Source: Solidesulfovibrio alcoholivorans DSM 5433
Lineage (GTDB): Bacteria > Desulfobacterota > Desulfovibrionia > Desulfovibrionales > Desulfovibrionaceae
Reading direction: 5' to 3'
Assembly (NCBI RefSeq): GCF_000702665.1
Contig: NZ_JNJA01000001.1
Span: forward strand, 434,001-498,000
Length of the DNA stretch: 64,000 nt
Position 1 is the first letter of the stretch. Each line of letters begins with the position of its first letter. The position numbers were made by a program, and so were the translations under genes. A model generated the notes under the pieces. The model ran no database searches. It had not been told where the DNA came from and saw only the letters and a list, made by a program, of their open reading frames with translations. Below, piece after piece: positions 16,542 through 26,770 of this stretch.

Positions 16542-17300
16542 CTAGCGGTGCAGCAGGGCGTGGATGGCTTTGCGGGCGTCGAGGAAACGACGGTCCTCGC
16601 GTGTGGCGATCTGGTCGCGGGGCCGGGGCAGGTCCACGGGGAGCAGGGCGGCGACCGTGGCCGGGGCCGGGGTGAGCACGACCACGGCGTCGGAAAGGTA
16701 GACGGCCTCGTCGATGTCGTGGGTGACGAAGAGCACGGTCTTGCCCTGCGCCGCGGCCACGCCGGCGAGCAGGTCCTCCAGGTCCTCACGGGTCTGCGCG
16801 TCCACCGAGGCGAAGGGTTCGTCGAGCAGCAGGACGTCCGCGCCGTAGGCCAGCCCCCGGGCCAGGGCGGCGCGCTGCTGCATGCCGCCGGAAAGCTGCC
16901 AGGGGTAGCGCTCGGCAAATGCGGCAAGTCCCACGTCGGCCAGGGCTTTTTGAGCCGCGTCCTCCTTGTCCTTTCTCGAGCCGGGCTTGCGCCGCAGCAC
17001 GAAGCGGATGTTGCCGGCCACGGTCATCCAGGGGAAAAGCGATGCGGCCGCGTTCTGGAAGATGAGCGCCATTTCCGGCGGCGGGCCCGTGACTTCCCGC
17101 TCGGCCAGGAGCACGCGGCCGGAGGTGGGGGCGAGCAGGCCGCAGACGCATTGCAGCAGCGTGGACTTGCCGCAGCCCGACGGTCCGAGCAGCGACACGA
17201 AGGCGCCGCGCGGCACGGTAAAGCTCACCTCGGCCAGGGCGCAGGCCGGGGCGTGGCCGTTATGGGCGTAGGACTTGGCCAGATGCTCTATGCGCAACAC
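16542..17300 (-). CDS. ABC transporter ATP-binding protein (SsuB/TauB-like)
   Basis: Cytoplasmic ATPase driving the importer encoded downstream. The 252 residues contain Walker A GPSGCGKST (39-47), a Q-loop at FQNAA near 86, the signature LSGGMQQR near 145, Walker B VLLLDEPFA near 165, and the switch His in FVTHDIDEA near 198, all intact. Length and motif spacing are typical of the nitrate/sulfonate/taurine family. Translation starts at a GTG preceded by TAGGAAA. It is first in a minus-strand set: ATPase, permease, permease and, beyond an opposite-strand gene, the binding protein. Confidence 0.92.
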   Translation of the reverse strand: MLRIEHLAKSYAHNGHAPACALAEVSFTVPRGAFVSLLGPSGCGKSTLLQCVCGLLAPTSGRVLLAEREVTGPPPEMALIFQNAAASLFPWMTVAGNIRFVLRRKPGSRKDKEDAAQKALADVGLAAFAERYPWQLSGGMQQRAALARGLAYGADVLLLDEPFASVDAQTREDLEDLLAGVAAAQGKTVLFVTHDIDEAVYLSDAVVVLTPAPATVAALLPVDLPRPRDQIATREDRRFLDARKAIHALLHR

Positions 17301-17397
17301 GGACGTTTCCTAGGGGCTTGCGGTTGCATTGCGATCCTCTAGCACACTTTCCTGCCCGGAAAAATACCGCCCTCACGATGGCCGCTCCGTCCGGAAT

Positions 17398-17454
17398 CCC
17401 CCTTTGGGGGTGGTCCAGGAGGGGCCCTCGGCCCCTCCTGGCCGCCGGAGGCAT
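17398..17454. repeat. R2 palindromic intergenic repeat, copy e
   Basis: CCCCCTTTGGGGG, then GGTCCAGGAGGGGC-N-GCCCCTCCTGGCCGCCGGAGGC. It lies 26 bases past the helicase stop and about 100 bases before the ABC ATPase start. The arms match copy b almost base for base in inverse orientation. Confidence 0.8.
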
Positions 17455-17479
17455 TTCTTCATCCTTCCTTCCCCTCTTC

Positions 17480-20440
17480 CTAGCTCCACTCCACAGGCAA
17501 TCGCACGGTTTTGCCGGCCTTGTTGCTAAACAGCAGGTAGCCGTTGTCGCGGCCGAAGAGGTAGAGGTCGCGGGTGACGGCCACGTCCTGGCGGCAGTAG
17601 GCGATGATTTCGTCCATCTTGCCTTCCTTCCACCAGGCCAGGGCGTCGAGGCCCGTGGCGGACTTTGGCGTGCCGAGCGTGGCCTTGGCCAGTCCGTCCA
17701 GGGACAGGCGGTAGCCCAGGCGGGCGTGGACCTTTTCGAGGATGTCCAGGGTGGGCAGGCTGCGGTGGTCAAACGGTGACGCGCCGGCGAGCACCTTGTA
17801 GTCGAAGCGGTTGATGTTGAACCCGACCACGAGGTTCAGGCGGGTGAGCGCCTCGTAGAGCGCGGGCAGCTCCTCCTGGCGGTAGACGACGAAATCGTCC
17901 AGGCCCGAGTCGTAGAGCACGGCTACGGACACGCCCATCTTGTGGGCGTTGCCCCAGCCGCCGACGTCGGCCGCGGCGCGGCGCGTCTCCACGTCCAGCA
18001 CGCCGAAGCGCGCGGGAGGCGCGGGCCTGGCCGCCGGCGCGGAGGTTTCGCCTGCGCCCGGGGCGTCGGCCGGCTGCGCGGGCGCGGCGCACTGCGGGCG
18101 GCAATCGGCCTGTTCGGGGAATTTGCCGGACACGAGGACCTCCAGGAGGAAGCGGCAGGCGACCTTGTCGATGGGCCGGTTGCCGGAGCCGCATTTGGGG
18201 GAATGGACGCAGGAGGGGCAGCCGGTTTCGCAGGGGCAGCCGGCCACGGCGGCGAGGGTGCGCTGGAGCGCCTCCTCCGCCTTGGCGAAGGCCATGCGCG
18301 AAAGCCCGACGCCGCCTGGCGCGCCGTCGTAGATAAAGACGCAGGCCCGGCCCACCTGCGGGTGGAGCGGCGTGGAAATGCCGCCCAGGTCGTTGCGATC
18401 CGTCAGCACGAGCAGGGGCAGGATGCCGATCATGGCGTGTTCCATGGCGTGGATCGCGCCCATGAAGTGGAAAAGCCGCCGGTCGAGCTCGTTTTGGACC
18501 TCCTGGGGGATGACCCACCACAGGCCTTCGGTTTCGAACACCATGGGCGGCAGTTCCAGCGGCACGATGGAGAGCAGCTGGCCGCCCCGGTTGGCCCGGC
18601 GCTCGTAGCCGGTGACCGTTTCCGTGACCTTGAGCCGGCCGAGGAAGACCGGCACGCCGGCGACGGACGATTCGCCGAGGACTTCCAGGATCTCGGTGGT
18701 CTTCTGGCCGCGCGCGCGGGTGTGGTAGTCGGCCCTGGCCGGGGCCACGCGCACGCGCCGCTCGGGAATATCCAGGCTTTCGACCAGGTAGGAGACGCCG
18801 CGGTGGATGTAGACCGCGCCGGGATGCGTTTCGCGGTAGGCGCGCATTTCGTCGATCTGGCCGATGATGCCGCCCGTTGCGGTCTCGATGGAGAACTGGC
18901 CGCCCGAGCCGCGCAGGTTGACGTCGCGGTGGGGGCGCTTGCGCGCCGCGAAGAGGCGCTGGCCGTCCTTGTCGCGAAGGAGCAGCCCCCTGGCTTCGAG
19001 CTTTTCGATCTCCCGGCGCAGGGCCGGCGCGGCAAAAGCGGGTTCTCCCGCGCCAAGGGGCAGTTCGGCTGCGGCGCATTCCAGGTGGCGGGCGGCGATG
19101 ACCGGGTTTTCGGGGTTGATCACGGCCGATTCCGGCGGCCGGTCGAAGAAGTCGGCGGGATGGCGCATGAAATACTGGTCCAGGGCGTCCTCGCCGGCCA
19201 CGAGCACCACGGCCGATTCGCGCATGGCCCGGCCCACGCGGCCGCCGCGCTGCCAGGCGGACATGACCGAGCCGGGGTAGCCGCACAGGATGCAGAGGTC
19301 GAGGCCGCCGATGTCGATGCCGAGTTCGAGCGCCGAGGTGGAGACCACGCCGAGGAGCTTGCCCGAGGTCATGGCCGCCTCGATGGCCCGGCGCTCCTCG
19401 GGCAAAAAGCCGGAGCGGTAGGCGGAGACGCGGGAGGCGTACGGCCCGGCGCGCTCGGCGATCCAGAGGCTTATAAGCTCCGTCATCTTGCGCGACTGGG
19501 TGTAGACGATGGTGCGCAGCCCCCTTTTCAGTGCGGCGGCGAGCAGCATGACCGCGGTGGTCGCGGCGGACTGCTCGGGGTTGAGAAAGAGGAAATGGCG
19601 CGGCGCGGTCGGCGCGCCCGAGGCCGTGACCGTGGTCACGGGAACCCCGGCCAGGCACTCGGCCAGCTCCCCGGGGTTGCCGATGGTGGCCGAGCAGAAG
19701 ATGAACGACGGCCGCGCGCCGTAGCGGGCGCACACGCGCGAAAGCCGCCGGAAGACATGGGCCATGTGCGAGCCCATCACCCCGCGGTAGGTGTGCATCT
19801 CGTCCACCACGACGTGGGAGAGGCCGGCGAACAGCGTGCTCCAGGAGGCGTGGCCCGGCAGCAGGGCAAGGTGGAGCATCTCGGGGTTGGTGATGAGGAT
19901 GTGCGGCGGGTTTTCGCGGATCTTGCGCCGGAAATGCGCGCTCGTGTCGCCGTCGTAGATGGCGGCGCGCGGCCGGCCCGAGGCTGGCAGGCCGGCGGTC
20001 AGCTCCTCGATGGCCTTGAGCTGGTCCTGGGCCAGGGCCTTGAGGGGATACAGGAAAATGGCCCGGGAATCGGGGTTTCGCGCGATCTCCTCGAGCACCG
20101 GCAGCAGGTAGGTCATGGTTTTGCCGCTGGCCGTGGGCGTGGCCACGGCGACGTGGCGGCCGGCCCGGGCCAGGTCCGTGGCCGCGGCCTGATGGGCGTA
20201 GAGCCTGTCGATGCCGCGCGCGGCGAGCAGTTCGGCCACGTGGCGCGGAAAGGGCCTGGCCGGGTCGGCGAAGACGGCCGGCGCGGCCGGGATCACGCGG
20301 TGGTGCACGACCTGCGGCCCCAGGCGCGCCGAAGCGACGAGCGCGGCGACGTAATCGGCCACGTCGCCAGGGGAGGCGGCGGTCGGGGATGTTTGCCGGA
20401 GGTCGTCCGGGGTATTGGCGTCAGGGGGCGGCATGATCAT
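17480..20440 (-). CDS. MrfA-like DEAD/H helicase fused to a MrfB-like DEDDy exonuclease domain
   Basis: Large SF2 helicase with a C-terminal nuclease. Residues about 75-480 hold the helicase core: ATPTASGKT (100-108), DEMH (213-216), SATIGN, and the motif VI region QRGGRVGRAM. This is followed by a DUF1998-type region whose cysteine cluster CPCETGCPSCVHSPKCGSGN is typical of the YprA/MrfA family. After an Ala/Pro-rich linker, residues about 812-986 form an RNase H-like 3'-5' exonuclease with D816 and E818 (LDVET), D880 (NRFDY), Y948 and D952 (YCRQD), a complete DEDDy set. In Bacillus subtilis, MrfA and MrfB are separate proteins of a mitomycin-adduct excision pathway; here they appear joined, minus the MrfB TPR part. 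The start is uncertain (20434, 20440, 20467 or 20509); none has a strong ribosome site. Confidence 0.85.
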   Translation of the reverse strand: MIMPPPDANTPDDLRQTSPTAASPGDVADYVAALVASARLGPQVVHHRVIPAAPAVFADPARPFPRHVAELLAARGIDRLYAHQAAATDLARAGRHVAVATPTASGKTMTYLLPVLEEIARNPDSRAIFLYPLKALAQDQLKAIEELTAGLPASGRPRAAIYDGDTSAHFRRKIRENPPHILITNPEMLHLALLPGHASWSTLFAGLSHVVVDEMHTYRGVMGSHMAHVFRRLSRVCARYGARPSFIFCSATIGNPGELAECLAGVPVTTVTASGAPTAPRHFLFLNPEQSAATTAVMLLAAALKRGLRTIVYTQSRKMTELISLWIAERAGPYASRVSAYRSGFLPEERRAIEAAMTSGKLLGVVSTSALELGIDIGGLDLCILCGYPGSVMSAWQRGGRVGRAMRESAVVLVAGEDALDQYFMRHPADFFDRPPESAVINPENPVIAARHLECAAAELPLGAGEPAFAAPALRREIEKLEARGLLLRDKDGQRLFAARKRPHRDVNLRGSGGQFSIETATGGIIGQIDEMRAYRETHPGAVYIHRGVSYLVESLDIPERRVRVAPARADYHTRARGQKTTEILEVLGESSVAGVPVFLGRLKVTETVTGYERRANRGGQLLSIVPLELPPMVFETEGLWWVIPQEVQNELDRRLFHFMGAIHAMEHAMIGILPLLVLTDRNDLGGISTPLHPQVGRACVFIYDGAPGGVGLSRMAFAKAEEALQRTLAAVAGCPCETGCPSCVHSPKCGSGNRPIDKVACRFLLEVLVSGKFPEQADCRPQCAAPAQPADAPGAGETSAPAARPAPPARFGVLDVETRRAAADVGGWGNAHKMGVSVAVLYDSGLDDFVVYRQEELPALYEALTRLNLVVGFNINRFDYKVLAGASPFDHRSLPTLDILEKVHARLGYRLSLDGLAKATLGTPKSATGLDALAWWKEGKMDEIIAYCRQDVAVTRDLYLFGRDNGYLLFSNKAGKTVRLPVEWS

Positions 20441-20599
20441 TTGGCGTTTAGCGGACGAAATGGTCATGGAGCAAAACCGGGTTTTTCGCAAGACGGCGAG
20501 TGAACGCATTGTCGGGACGTCAGCTTTACTGTACTGTTAGGGGGAGGATACAGGGCGAAATGTCGACGTAATGGACTGGCTGCCCCGAACGGTGGTAAT

Positions 20600-22219
20600 T
20601 TGGAAAAACGATTCTTCCTGCGATTGCGGCGAATTGTCGGCTTGGAAAGTCTTCGCGGGCAATTGCGTTTCTATGCACTGCTGCTCGTTGTGTTGCCTAT
20701 TTTGTTGGCAACGCTCTGCTTTTCCCTGTTTCAAAGAAATAACATCGTAGACAGGGAGATTGGTTCCCTTGCATATGTCCTCAGGCAAGAATGTAACGTC
20801 GTACGCACATGGATCGACGAGCGCTTCGACGATGCGAGATATCTTGCCAGCATTGCCGCAGCAACACGCAACGATGTCGCCACAATGACAACATATCTGA
20901 AAGAGTATGTCAGGACCCATGGCAATGTGAAGCATATTTTTTATATAGGAACAGATGGCGTCATAATCGCATCAAATATCGAAAGCAGAGGGGTTTCTCT
21001 TGGCGACAGGGCCTATTTCCGCAAGGGCCTGGAAGGACAAGACGCCCTGGAACTGATTCCGGACGGGCGTTTGACAGGAAATCCCGCCTGCGTCTTCAGT
21101 GTTCCCGTTGCATCGCAGGGGGGAGGTCCCGGCGGCGTGCTCGCCATTTCCGTGCATTTGCAAACCCTGGACCGGTGGTTGCGGGAAAATGTCGCCCACT
21201 CCGACAGCCCGGTGATCCTGTGCGACACGCAGGGATTCATTCTGGCGCCTTCGTCGGCGGTCGCGGCCGGGGGCGGTCCCGGAAAGGCGCGTGTCGCGCC
21301 GGCGCTGCTTGCCACCGGCGCGGCGGGCGGGGCGTACGCGGCCGCCGACGGGCGCGAGATGCTCGGGGCGTCGACGCCCCTGGGCCGCGACGGCTGGCGG
21401 CTGGTCAGCGATTTGCCCGTGACGCACGTGCTTGCCGGTTACCGGCGGCAGATGCGCTGGGTGTTTTTCGGGGCGGTGGCCACCCTGCTGGTCGTGCTGC
21501 CGCTGGTGTTGCGCCTTTCGCGCAATATCGAGCGCCCGCTGACGGGGTTGGCGGCGTATGCCCGGGAATTGCACGACACGCGCTACGCGGCGGCCTGCCC
21601 GGTCGCCCGGTCCGACGGCCTGCCCCGCGAGGTGGCGGAACTGCGCGAGGCGTTTTGCCAGATGGCCGGCGAGATCCGCTCCCATGTCGAGGAGGTCGAG
21701 CGGATCAGCGTGGAGGACGCCCTGACCGGGCTGTACAACCGGCGGTTCCTCTTTTCCGGGGGGCGCAAGCTCCTGGAGGCCTCGGTGCGGGCGCAAAGGC
21801 CCTGCGCCTGCCTCATGCTCGACGCGGACCATTTCAAGGTCGTCAACGACACCTACGGCCACGCCGCCGGAGACAGGGTGCTCGCGCATCTGGCCCGGAT
21901 ACTGGTCGGCTGCGTGCGCAAGTCCGATCTGGCGGCCCGCTATGGCGGCGAGGAGTTCGCGGTGCTGCTCACGGGCGCCACTGCCGCCCAGGCGGCGGCG
22001 CTTGCCGCGCGCTTCCGCACGGTCCTGGCCGGCAATCCCTGCCGCATCGACGGCACGTTCCTTTCGGTCACGGTCAGCATCGGCGTGGCCGAGGCCCGGG
22101 AGCGCGTGGAATACGGCGAGAACGCCCTGGAGGACATGCTGGCCCGGGCGGACAAGGCGCTCTACGCCGCCAAGGCCGCCGGCCGCGACCGGGTGGCCGT
22201 GGACGGGGCGAGGGCGTAG
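20600..22219 (+). CDS. Membrane-bound diguanylate cyclase with periplasmic Cache-like sensor
   Basis: Predicted to make cyclic di-GMP in response to an extracytoplasmic signal. The 539 residues are arranged as membrane span (about 22-44), a periplasmic double-Cache-like domain (about 50-285, with IFYIGTDGVIIASN and the GDRAYFRKGLEG segment typical of dCache), a second span (about 288-308), a HAMP-like linker, and a GGDEF domain. The active-site motif is RYGGEEFAVLL. An RKSD sequence five residues before GGEEF fits the RxxD inhibitory site, so product inhibition is expected. Translation appears to start at TTG with GGTGG upstream; the true start could differ by a few codons. It stands alone, divergent from the helicase gene. 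Confidence 0.9.
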   Translation: MEKRFFLRLRRIVGLESLRGQLRFYALLLVVLPILLATLCFSLFQRNNIVDREIGSLAYVLRQECNVVRTWIDERFDDARYLASIAAATRNDVATMTTYLKEYVRTHGNVKHIFYIGTDGVIIASNIESRGVSLGDRAYFRKGLEGQDALELIPDGRLTGNPACVFSVPVASQGGGPGGVLAISVHLQTLDRWLRENVAHSDSPVILCDTQGFILAPSSAVAAGGGPGKARVAPALLATGAAGGAYAAADGREMLGASTPLGRDGWRLVSDLPVTHVLAGYRRQMRWVFFGAVATLLVVLPLVLRLSRNIERPLTGLAAYARELHDTRYAAACPVARSDGLPREVAELREAFCQMAGEIRSHVEEVERISVEDALTGLYNRRFLFSGGRKLLEASVRAQRPCACLMLDADHFKVVNDTYGHAAGDRVLAHLARILVGCVRKSDLAARYGGEEFAVLLTGATAAQAAALAARFRTVLAGNPCRIDGTFLSVTVSIGVAEARERVEYGENALEDMLARADKALYAAKAAGRDRVAVDGARA

Positions 22220-22279
22220 GCAGGCCGTGGCCGGGAAAAGGCGTGCGCGCGGCCGGAAGCGCCGGGCGCACGCGCGGGT

Positions 22280-23506
22280 TCATTCCGAGAGCAGCAGGCC
22301 GACGGGTGCGACGGCGGGGGCCTGGACGGTCCAGGCGACGGTGGTTGCCGCGCTGGCCGCCTGCCAGACGCCGCCGCTCGTGCCGCCGACGACGGACAGG
22401 CTGTGGGAGCCGACGGCAAGGCTGGACAGGGTGATCGGCGTGGCCACGTCCACGGCGGCGGACCAGTCCGTGCCATCCAAGCTGTACTTGTACTGGGTGA
22501 CGTTGGTCCCTCCGACGGTGATGGACGCGGTGCGGGTCCGCGTGGGGGAGGAGGGCACCCCGGTCAGCGAGGCCGTCGGGGCGGCGCTGGCGAAGCGGCC
22601 GATCTGGACACGGTTGTTGCCGGTGTCGGCCACGTAGATGTTGCCGGAAGCGTCCACGGCGATGCCTTGGGGGTTGTTGAACTGACCCGGGTCCGACCCC
22701 ACGCTGCCCGAAGCGGTCCAGGTCCCGGCGGCGGCGTCGTAGACCTGCACGCGGTTGTTGAGGGTGTCGGCCACGTAGATGTTGCCGGAGTCGTCCACGG
22801 CGATGCCGGCGGGCGTGCCGAACTGGCCGACGCTCTTGCCGCTGCTTCCCCATTGGCCCACGAGTTCCAGGGACTGGTCGGCATCATTGTTCTTGTAGGC
22901 GTATACGGGGCCGGCGGTGGCGAAGTAGAGAAGGCCCTGCGGCGATACGGTCAGGGCGGACGGCCTGAGCGACAGGGTATAGTTCGTGAGCGTGCCGAGG
23001 TCCGGCGTCATGAACTTGATGACGTTGCAGCGCGTGGAACTCAAATTGGTCGTGACGCTGTAAATTTCCGTGCTGCTGACGCTATAGAGGCCATGGATAG
23101 TGTCTGTGCCCTCGAACAGTCCGACATCGTCGCCTGCCTCGGTGAAGCTCCCAATCGTGTCGAAGTTTGTCGCGATCAGAAAGAAGCCGTCGCTGGTGTT
23201 GGCTGCGTAAAGAGGTCTCCCTTCTAACAGCATGTCGGAGAAGAAGGACCATTGTTTGTTCACAAGGCGCAAGACGCGGAGGTTGTAGGCGTCGGCCACG
23301 AGGAAGCCACCCGTAGAGGCGGCGTCGCGGCTTATGCTGGTCGGCGCTTTGAGGTTGCCAAGACTCTCCGGGACATCCGCCACTTCCCAAGTCAGCGTCG
23401 CGGCATCCAGGGCGGCCAGGGCGGGGCCGGTCGGAATCAGGAGCAAGGCGTTGAGAGCGGTCATGACGACCAACAAACGCAGTTTGAGCAAACGGCACGC
23501 GTACAT
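22280..23506 (-). CDS. Secreted NHL-repeat (beta-propeller) protein
   Basis: Extracytoplasmic protein with NHL-type blades, probably a binding or scaffolding propeller; ligand unknown. The 408 residues begin with a signal peptide ending in PALA-AL. Two strong NHL units, GIAVDDSGNIYVADTLNNRVQVY and GIAVDASGNIYVADTGNNRVQI, are nearly identical also at DNA level (22611-22807), and weaker blades precede them. After the propeller comes a chitobiase/Big-like beta-sandwich (YKYSLDGTDWSAA), a Thr/Ala-rich region, and the tail PVGLLLSE. ATG 23506 is chosen since GAGGCG precedes it and the signal peptide starts there. Confidence 0.78.
   Translation of the reverse strand: MYACRLLKLRLLVVMTALNALLLIPTGPALAALDAATLTWEVADVPESLGNLKAPTSISRDAASTGGFLVADAYNLRVLRLVNKQWSFFSDMLLEGRPLYAANTSDGFFLIATNFDTIGSFTEAGDDVGLFEGTDTIHGLYSVSSTEIYSVTTNLSSTRCNVIKFMTPDLGTLTNYTLSLRPSALTVSPQGLLYFATAGPVYAYKNNDADQSLELVGQWGSSGKSVGQFGTPAGIAVDDSGNIYVADTLNNRVQVYDAAAGTWTASGSVGSDPGQFNNPQGIAVDASGNIYVADTGNNRVQIGRFASAAPTASLTGVPSSPTRTRTASITVGGTNVTQYKYSLDGTDWSAAVDVATPITLSSLAVGSHSLSVVGGTSGGVWQAASAATTVAWTVQAPAVAPVGLLLSE
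22611..22807. repeat. Direct DNA repeat encoding two NHL blades
   Basis: Two 56-base segments at 22611-22666 and 22752-22807 differ at only a few positions and are offset by 141 bases, i.e. 47 codons, one blade. The near identity points to recent duplication or gene conversion of a blade. Confidence 0.8.
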
Positions 23507-23589
23507 AAGGCGCCTCGCAATGTTAGTGTGGTTCCAATAAAGGGAGGACACGCGGGAAAAGAGAGCGCAAGCTGATCGTGCTGTGGTTA

Positions 23590-23618
23590 TTGACGTGTTT
23601 CGTCACGCTGGGCAGAAT
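23590..23618 (+). promoter_or_regulatory. Possible promoter for a small open frame
   Basis: TTGACG (23590-23595) and CAGAAT (23613-23618) are separated by 17 bases, followed about 42 bases later by GGAG and an ATG at 23660. The match is by eye only. The reverse strand of the same gap should also hold the promoter of the NHL gene, which I could not place. Confidence 0.35.
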
Positions 23619-23659
23619 AAATTGTGACGTTTTTCCGAGAGGGGATGTTGGAGTGGATA

Positions 23660-23827
23660 ATGTCGCAACGGTTGGCCGTCACGAGGAGGGCGGCGCGGTC
23701 GAGGCGGCGTCATGATGCCGCTTCACGCTTGGCAGCGGCCCGCGGCTTGCTTATCCTGGAAATGGCGGGGAAATGGCTGGGCCAACCAGTCTCCGCCCCC
23801 GCGGAGCCCAGCGGCCAAGAGGCGTGA
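23660..23827 (+). CDS. Possible small protein (55 residues)
   Basis: A short open frame in the 331-base gap between the NHL gene and the response-regulator gene. It has a well-placed GGAG (six bases before the ATG) and a promoter-like sequence upstream. The product is Arg/Ala-rich in its first half, with a short hydrophobic stretch (GLLILEMAGKWLG). It ends 10 bases before the convergent regulator stop. Without homologues it could be chance; its length alone is not significant in GC-rich DNA. Confidence 0.25.
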   Translation: MSQRLAVTRRAARSRRRHDAASRLAAARGLLILEMAGKWLGQPVSAPAEPSGQEA

Positions 23828-23837
23828 CCGGCGCGGC

Positions 23838-25211
<1,374 letters not shown>

Positions 25212-25293
25212 GGCGTTATCCGGGAAAAGGATTGGGAAGGGGCCGCCGCGCCCGGCGCGCCGGTCGGCCGTTGTCCCCGGTCATACAGGAGGC

Positions 25294-26736
25294 TTACGCC
25301 GGAGGAAAGCGCATGACCACGCGCGCCCCGCCTTCGGGGGCGTCGGCGAGGGTCAGCGAACCGCCGTGACTTTGCAGGATGTTGCGCACGATGGCGAGCC
25401 CCAGGCCCGTGCCGGCGTCCTTGGTGGTGAAGAAGGGGTCGAGCAGGCGGTCCTTGTTTTCCGGGCAAAACCCCGGCCCGGTGTCGGTCACGGTCAGGGT
25501 CACGTCGTCGGGCCCGGGCGCGGCCGCGACGGTGATGGCCGCCGGTTTGGACGCGGCCTCGGCCATGGCGTCCAGGGCGTTGGAGACAATGTTGTACACG
25601 GCCCGGTAGAGCAGGTCCTTGTCCCCGCGCACGACGAGCCCTGGCGCGTAGTCGCGCGTGACGGCGACGCCCAGGTCCTCGCACTTCTGCTCTAAAAACG
25701 TGAGCGCCTGGTCGCAGATCACGGCGAGGTCCACCTCGTCCTGGCGCGGCGTCTTGGGCCGGGCGTAGTCCAGGAAATCGCCCACGGTCTTGGACAGGCG
25801 CTTGGATTCGTCGAAGATCGCGCCGAGCAGCTTGGCGTTGACGCCGTCGGCGTCCTTGTTGCGCTTGAGCAGAAGTTCCGCCGTGGAGCGGATGATCCCC
25901 AAGGGGTTTCTGATCTCGTGGGCGATGCCCGCCACCATGCGGCCCATGCCCGCGAGCTTTTCCTGCTGCTGGAGCTCGCGTTCGAGCAGTTCGCGCTCGG
26001 CGATGCGCTGGGCGTTGATGCGTCCGGCGCGGCTGATGATCACGCGCAGGATGAAAAAGAGCAGAAGCGACGAGGTCAGGGTGGTGGCGATGATGATGCG
26101 CTGGAAATCCACGACCTTCTGGTAGTCGTCGGTGATGTCCTGGGTGAACTCCAGCACGCCCATGATGAAGCCCTGGGGATTGCCCGGGACCAGGGAGCGT
26201 TCCGTGCGCAGGGGGTAGATGGTGCGCAGGGTCACGGCGTCGGGCTTGGGGTGGAAGTCGAAGATGCCGCCGAACATGCCCGCGCGGCTGACGACCTGGA
26301 AGCTCGAGTTGCCCTGTTCGAGGGCCTCGAGGATGGCCGTGCCGGCGTAGCCCGTCTGCCCCACGAGCTCCTTGTCCGTGGAGAACGACACCCGCTTGTC
26401 GAAGTCGTAGATGCGCACTTCGCTGACGTGGAAGCTGTGGATGGTCGTGAGCACGGTCTTTTCCAGCCGGTCGTACTGGGCGGGCTGGGACAGCTCCACG
26501 CGGCCGAAACCGATGACCGTGGGCAGGGTGAAGCGCTGGTAGATCTGGTGGTTGAGGTTTTCGGCCAGGAGCAGCGCGAATTCCTTCTGCTTGGAGAGCA
26601 CGTCCTGGCGGGCGTAGTTGGACAGGAAGATGGACAAGAACAGGTTGACGAGCAGGATCAGGGCCAGGGAACTCCACGACAGGAACTTGACCAGCCCGAG
26701 GTACTGGTCGCCTTCCGAACGGGCGGTTTTCTTCAC
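25294..26736 (-). CDS. Membrane sensor histidine kinase
   Basis: Sensor partner of the adjacent NtrC-type regulator. The 480 residues comprise membrane span 1 (about 16-38), a periplasmic sensing region (about 39-210, single-Cache-like, with YDRLEKTVLTTIHSFHVSEV and GGIFDFHPK), span 2 (about 212-234), a short linker, the HisKA helix with phosphoacceptor H273 in GIAHEIRNPLG, and an HATPase domain with NIVSNALDAM (N box), DTGPGF (G1) and GTGLGLAIV (G2). Translation starts at GTG with AGGGAA upstream. The aminotransferase gene ends only 34 bases upstream on the same strand, so the three genes probably form one operon. Confidence 0.92.
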   Translation of the reverse strand: MKKTARSEGDQYLGLVKFLSWSSLALILLVNLFLSIFLSNYARQDVLSKQKEFALLLAENLNHQIYQRFTLPTVIGFGRVELSQPAQYDRLEKTVLTTIHSFHVSEVRIYDFDKRVSFSTDKELVGQTGYAGTAILEALEQGNSSFQVVSRAGMFGGIFDFHPKPDAVTLRTIYPLRTERSLVPGNPQGFIMGVLEFTQDITDDYQKVVDFQRIIIATTLTSSLLLFFILRVIISRAGRINAQRIAERELLERELQQQEKLAGMGRMVAGIAHEIRNPLGIIRSTAELLLKRNKDADGVNAKLLGAIFDESKRLSKTVGDFLDYARPKTPRQDEVDLAVICDQALTFLEQKCEDLGVAVTRDYAPGLVVRGDKDLLYRAVYNIVSNALDAMAEAASKPAAITVAAAPGPDDVTLTVTDTGPGFCPENKDRLLDPFFTTKDAGTGLGLAIVRNILQSHGGSLTLADAPEGGARVVMRFPPA

Positions 26737-26770
26737 GCCGGGTTCCCTGGCCGCAGCATATCGCGGGGCG

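Noticed and set aside
17942..20503. Plus-strand frame of over 800 codons opposite the helicase
   Set aside because: Antisense shadow of a GC-rich gene, without ribosome site or domain.
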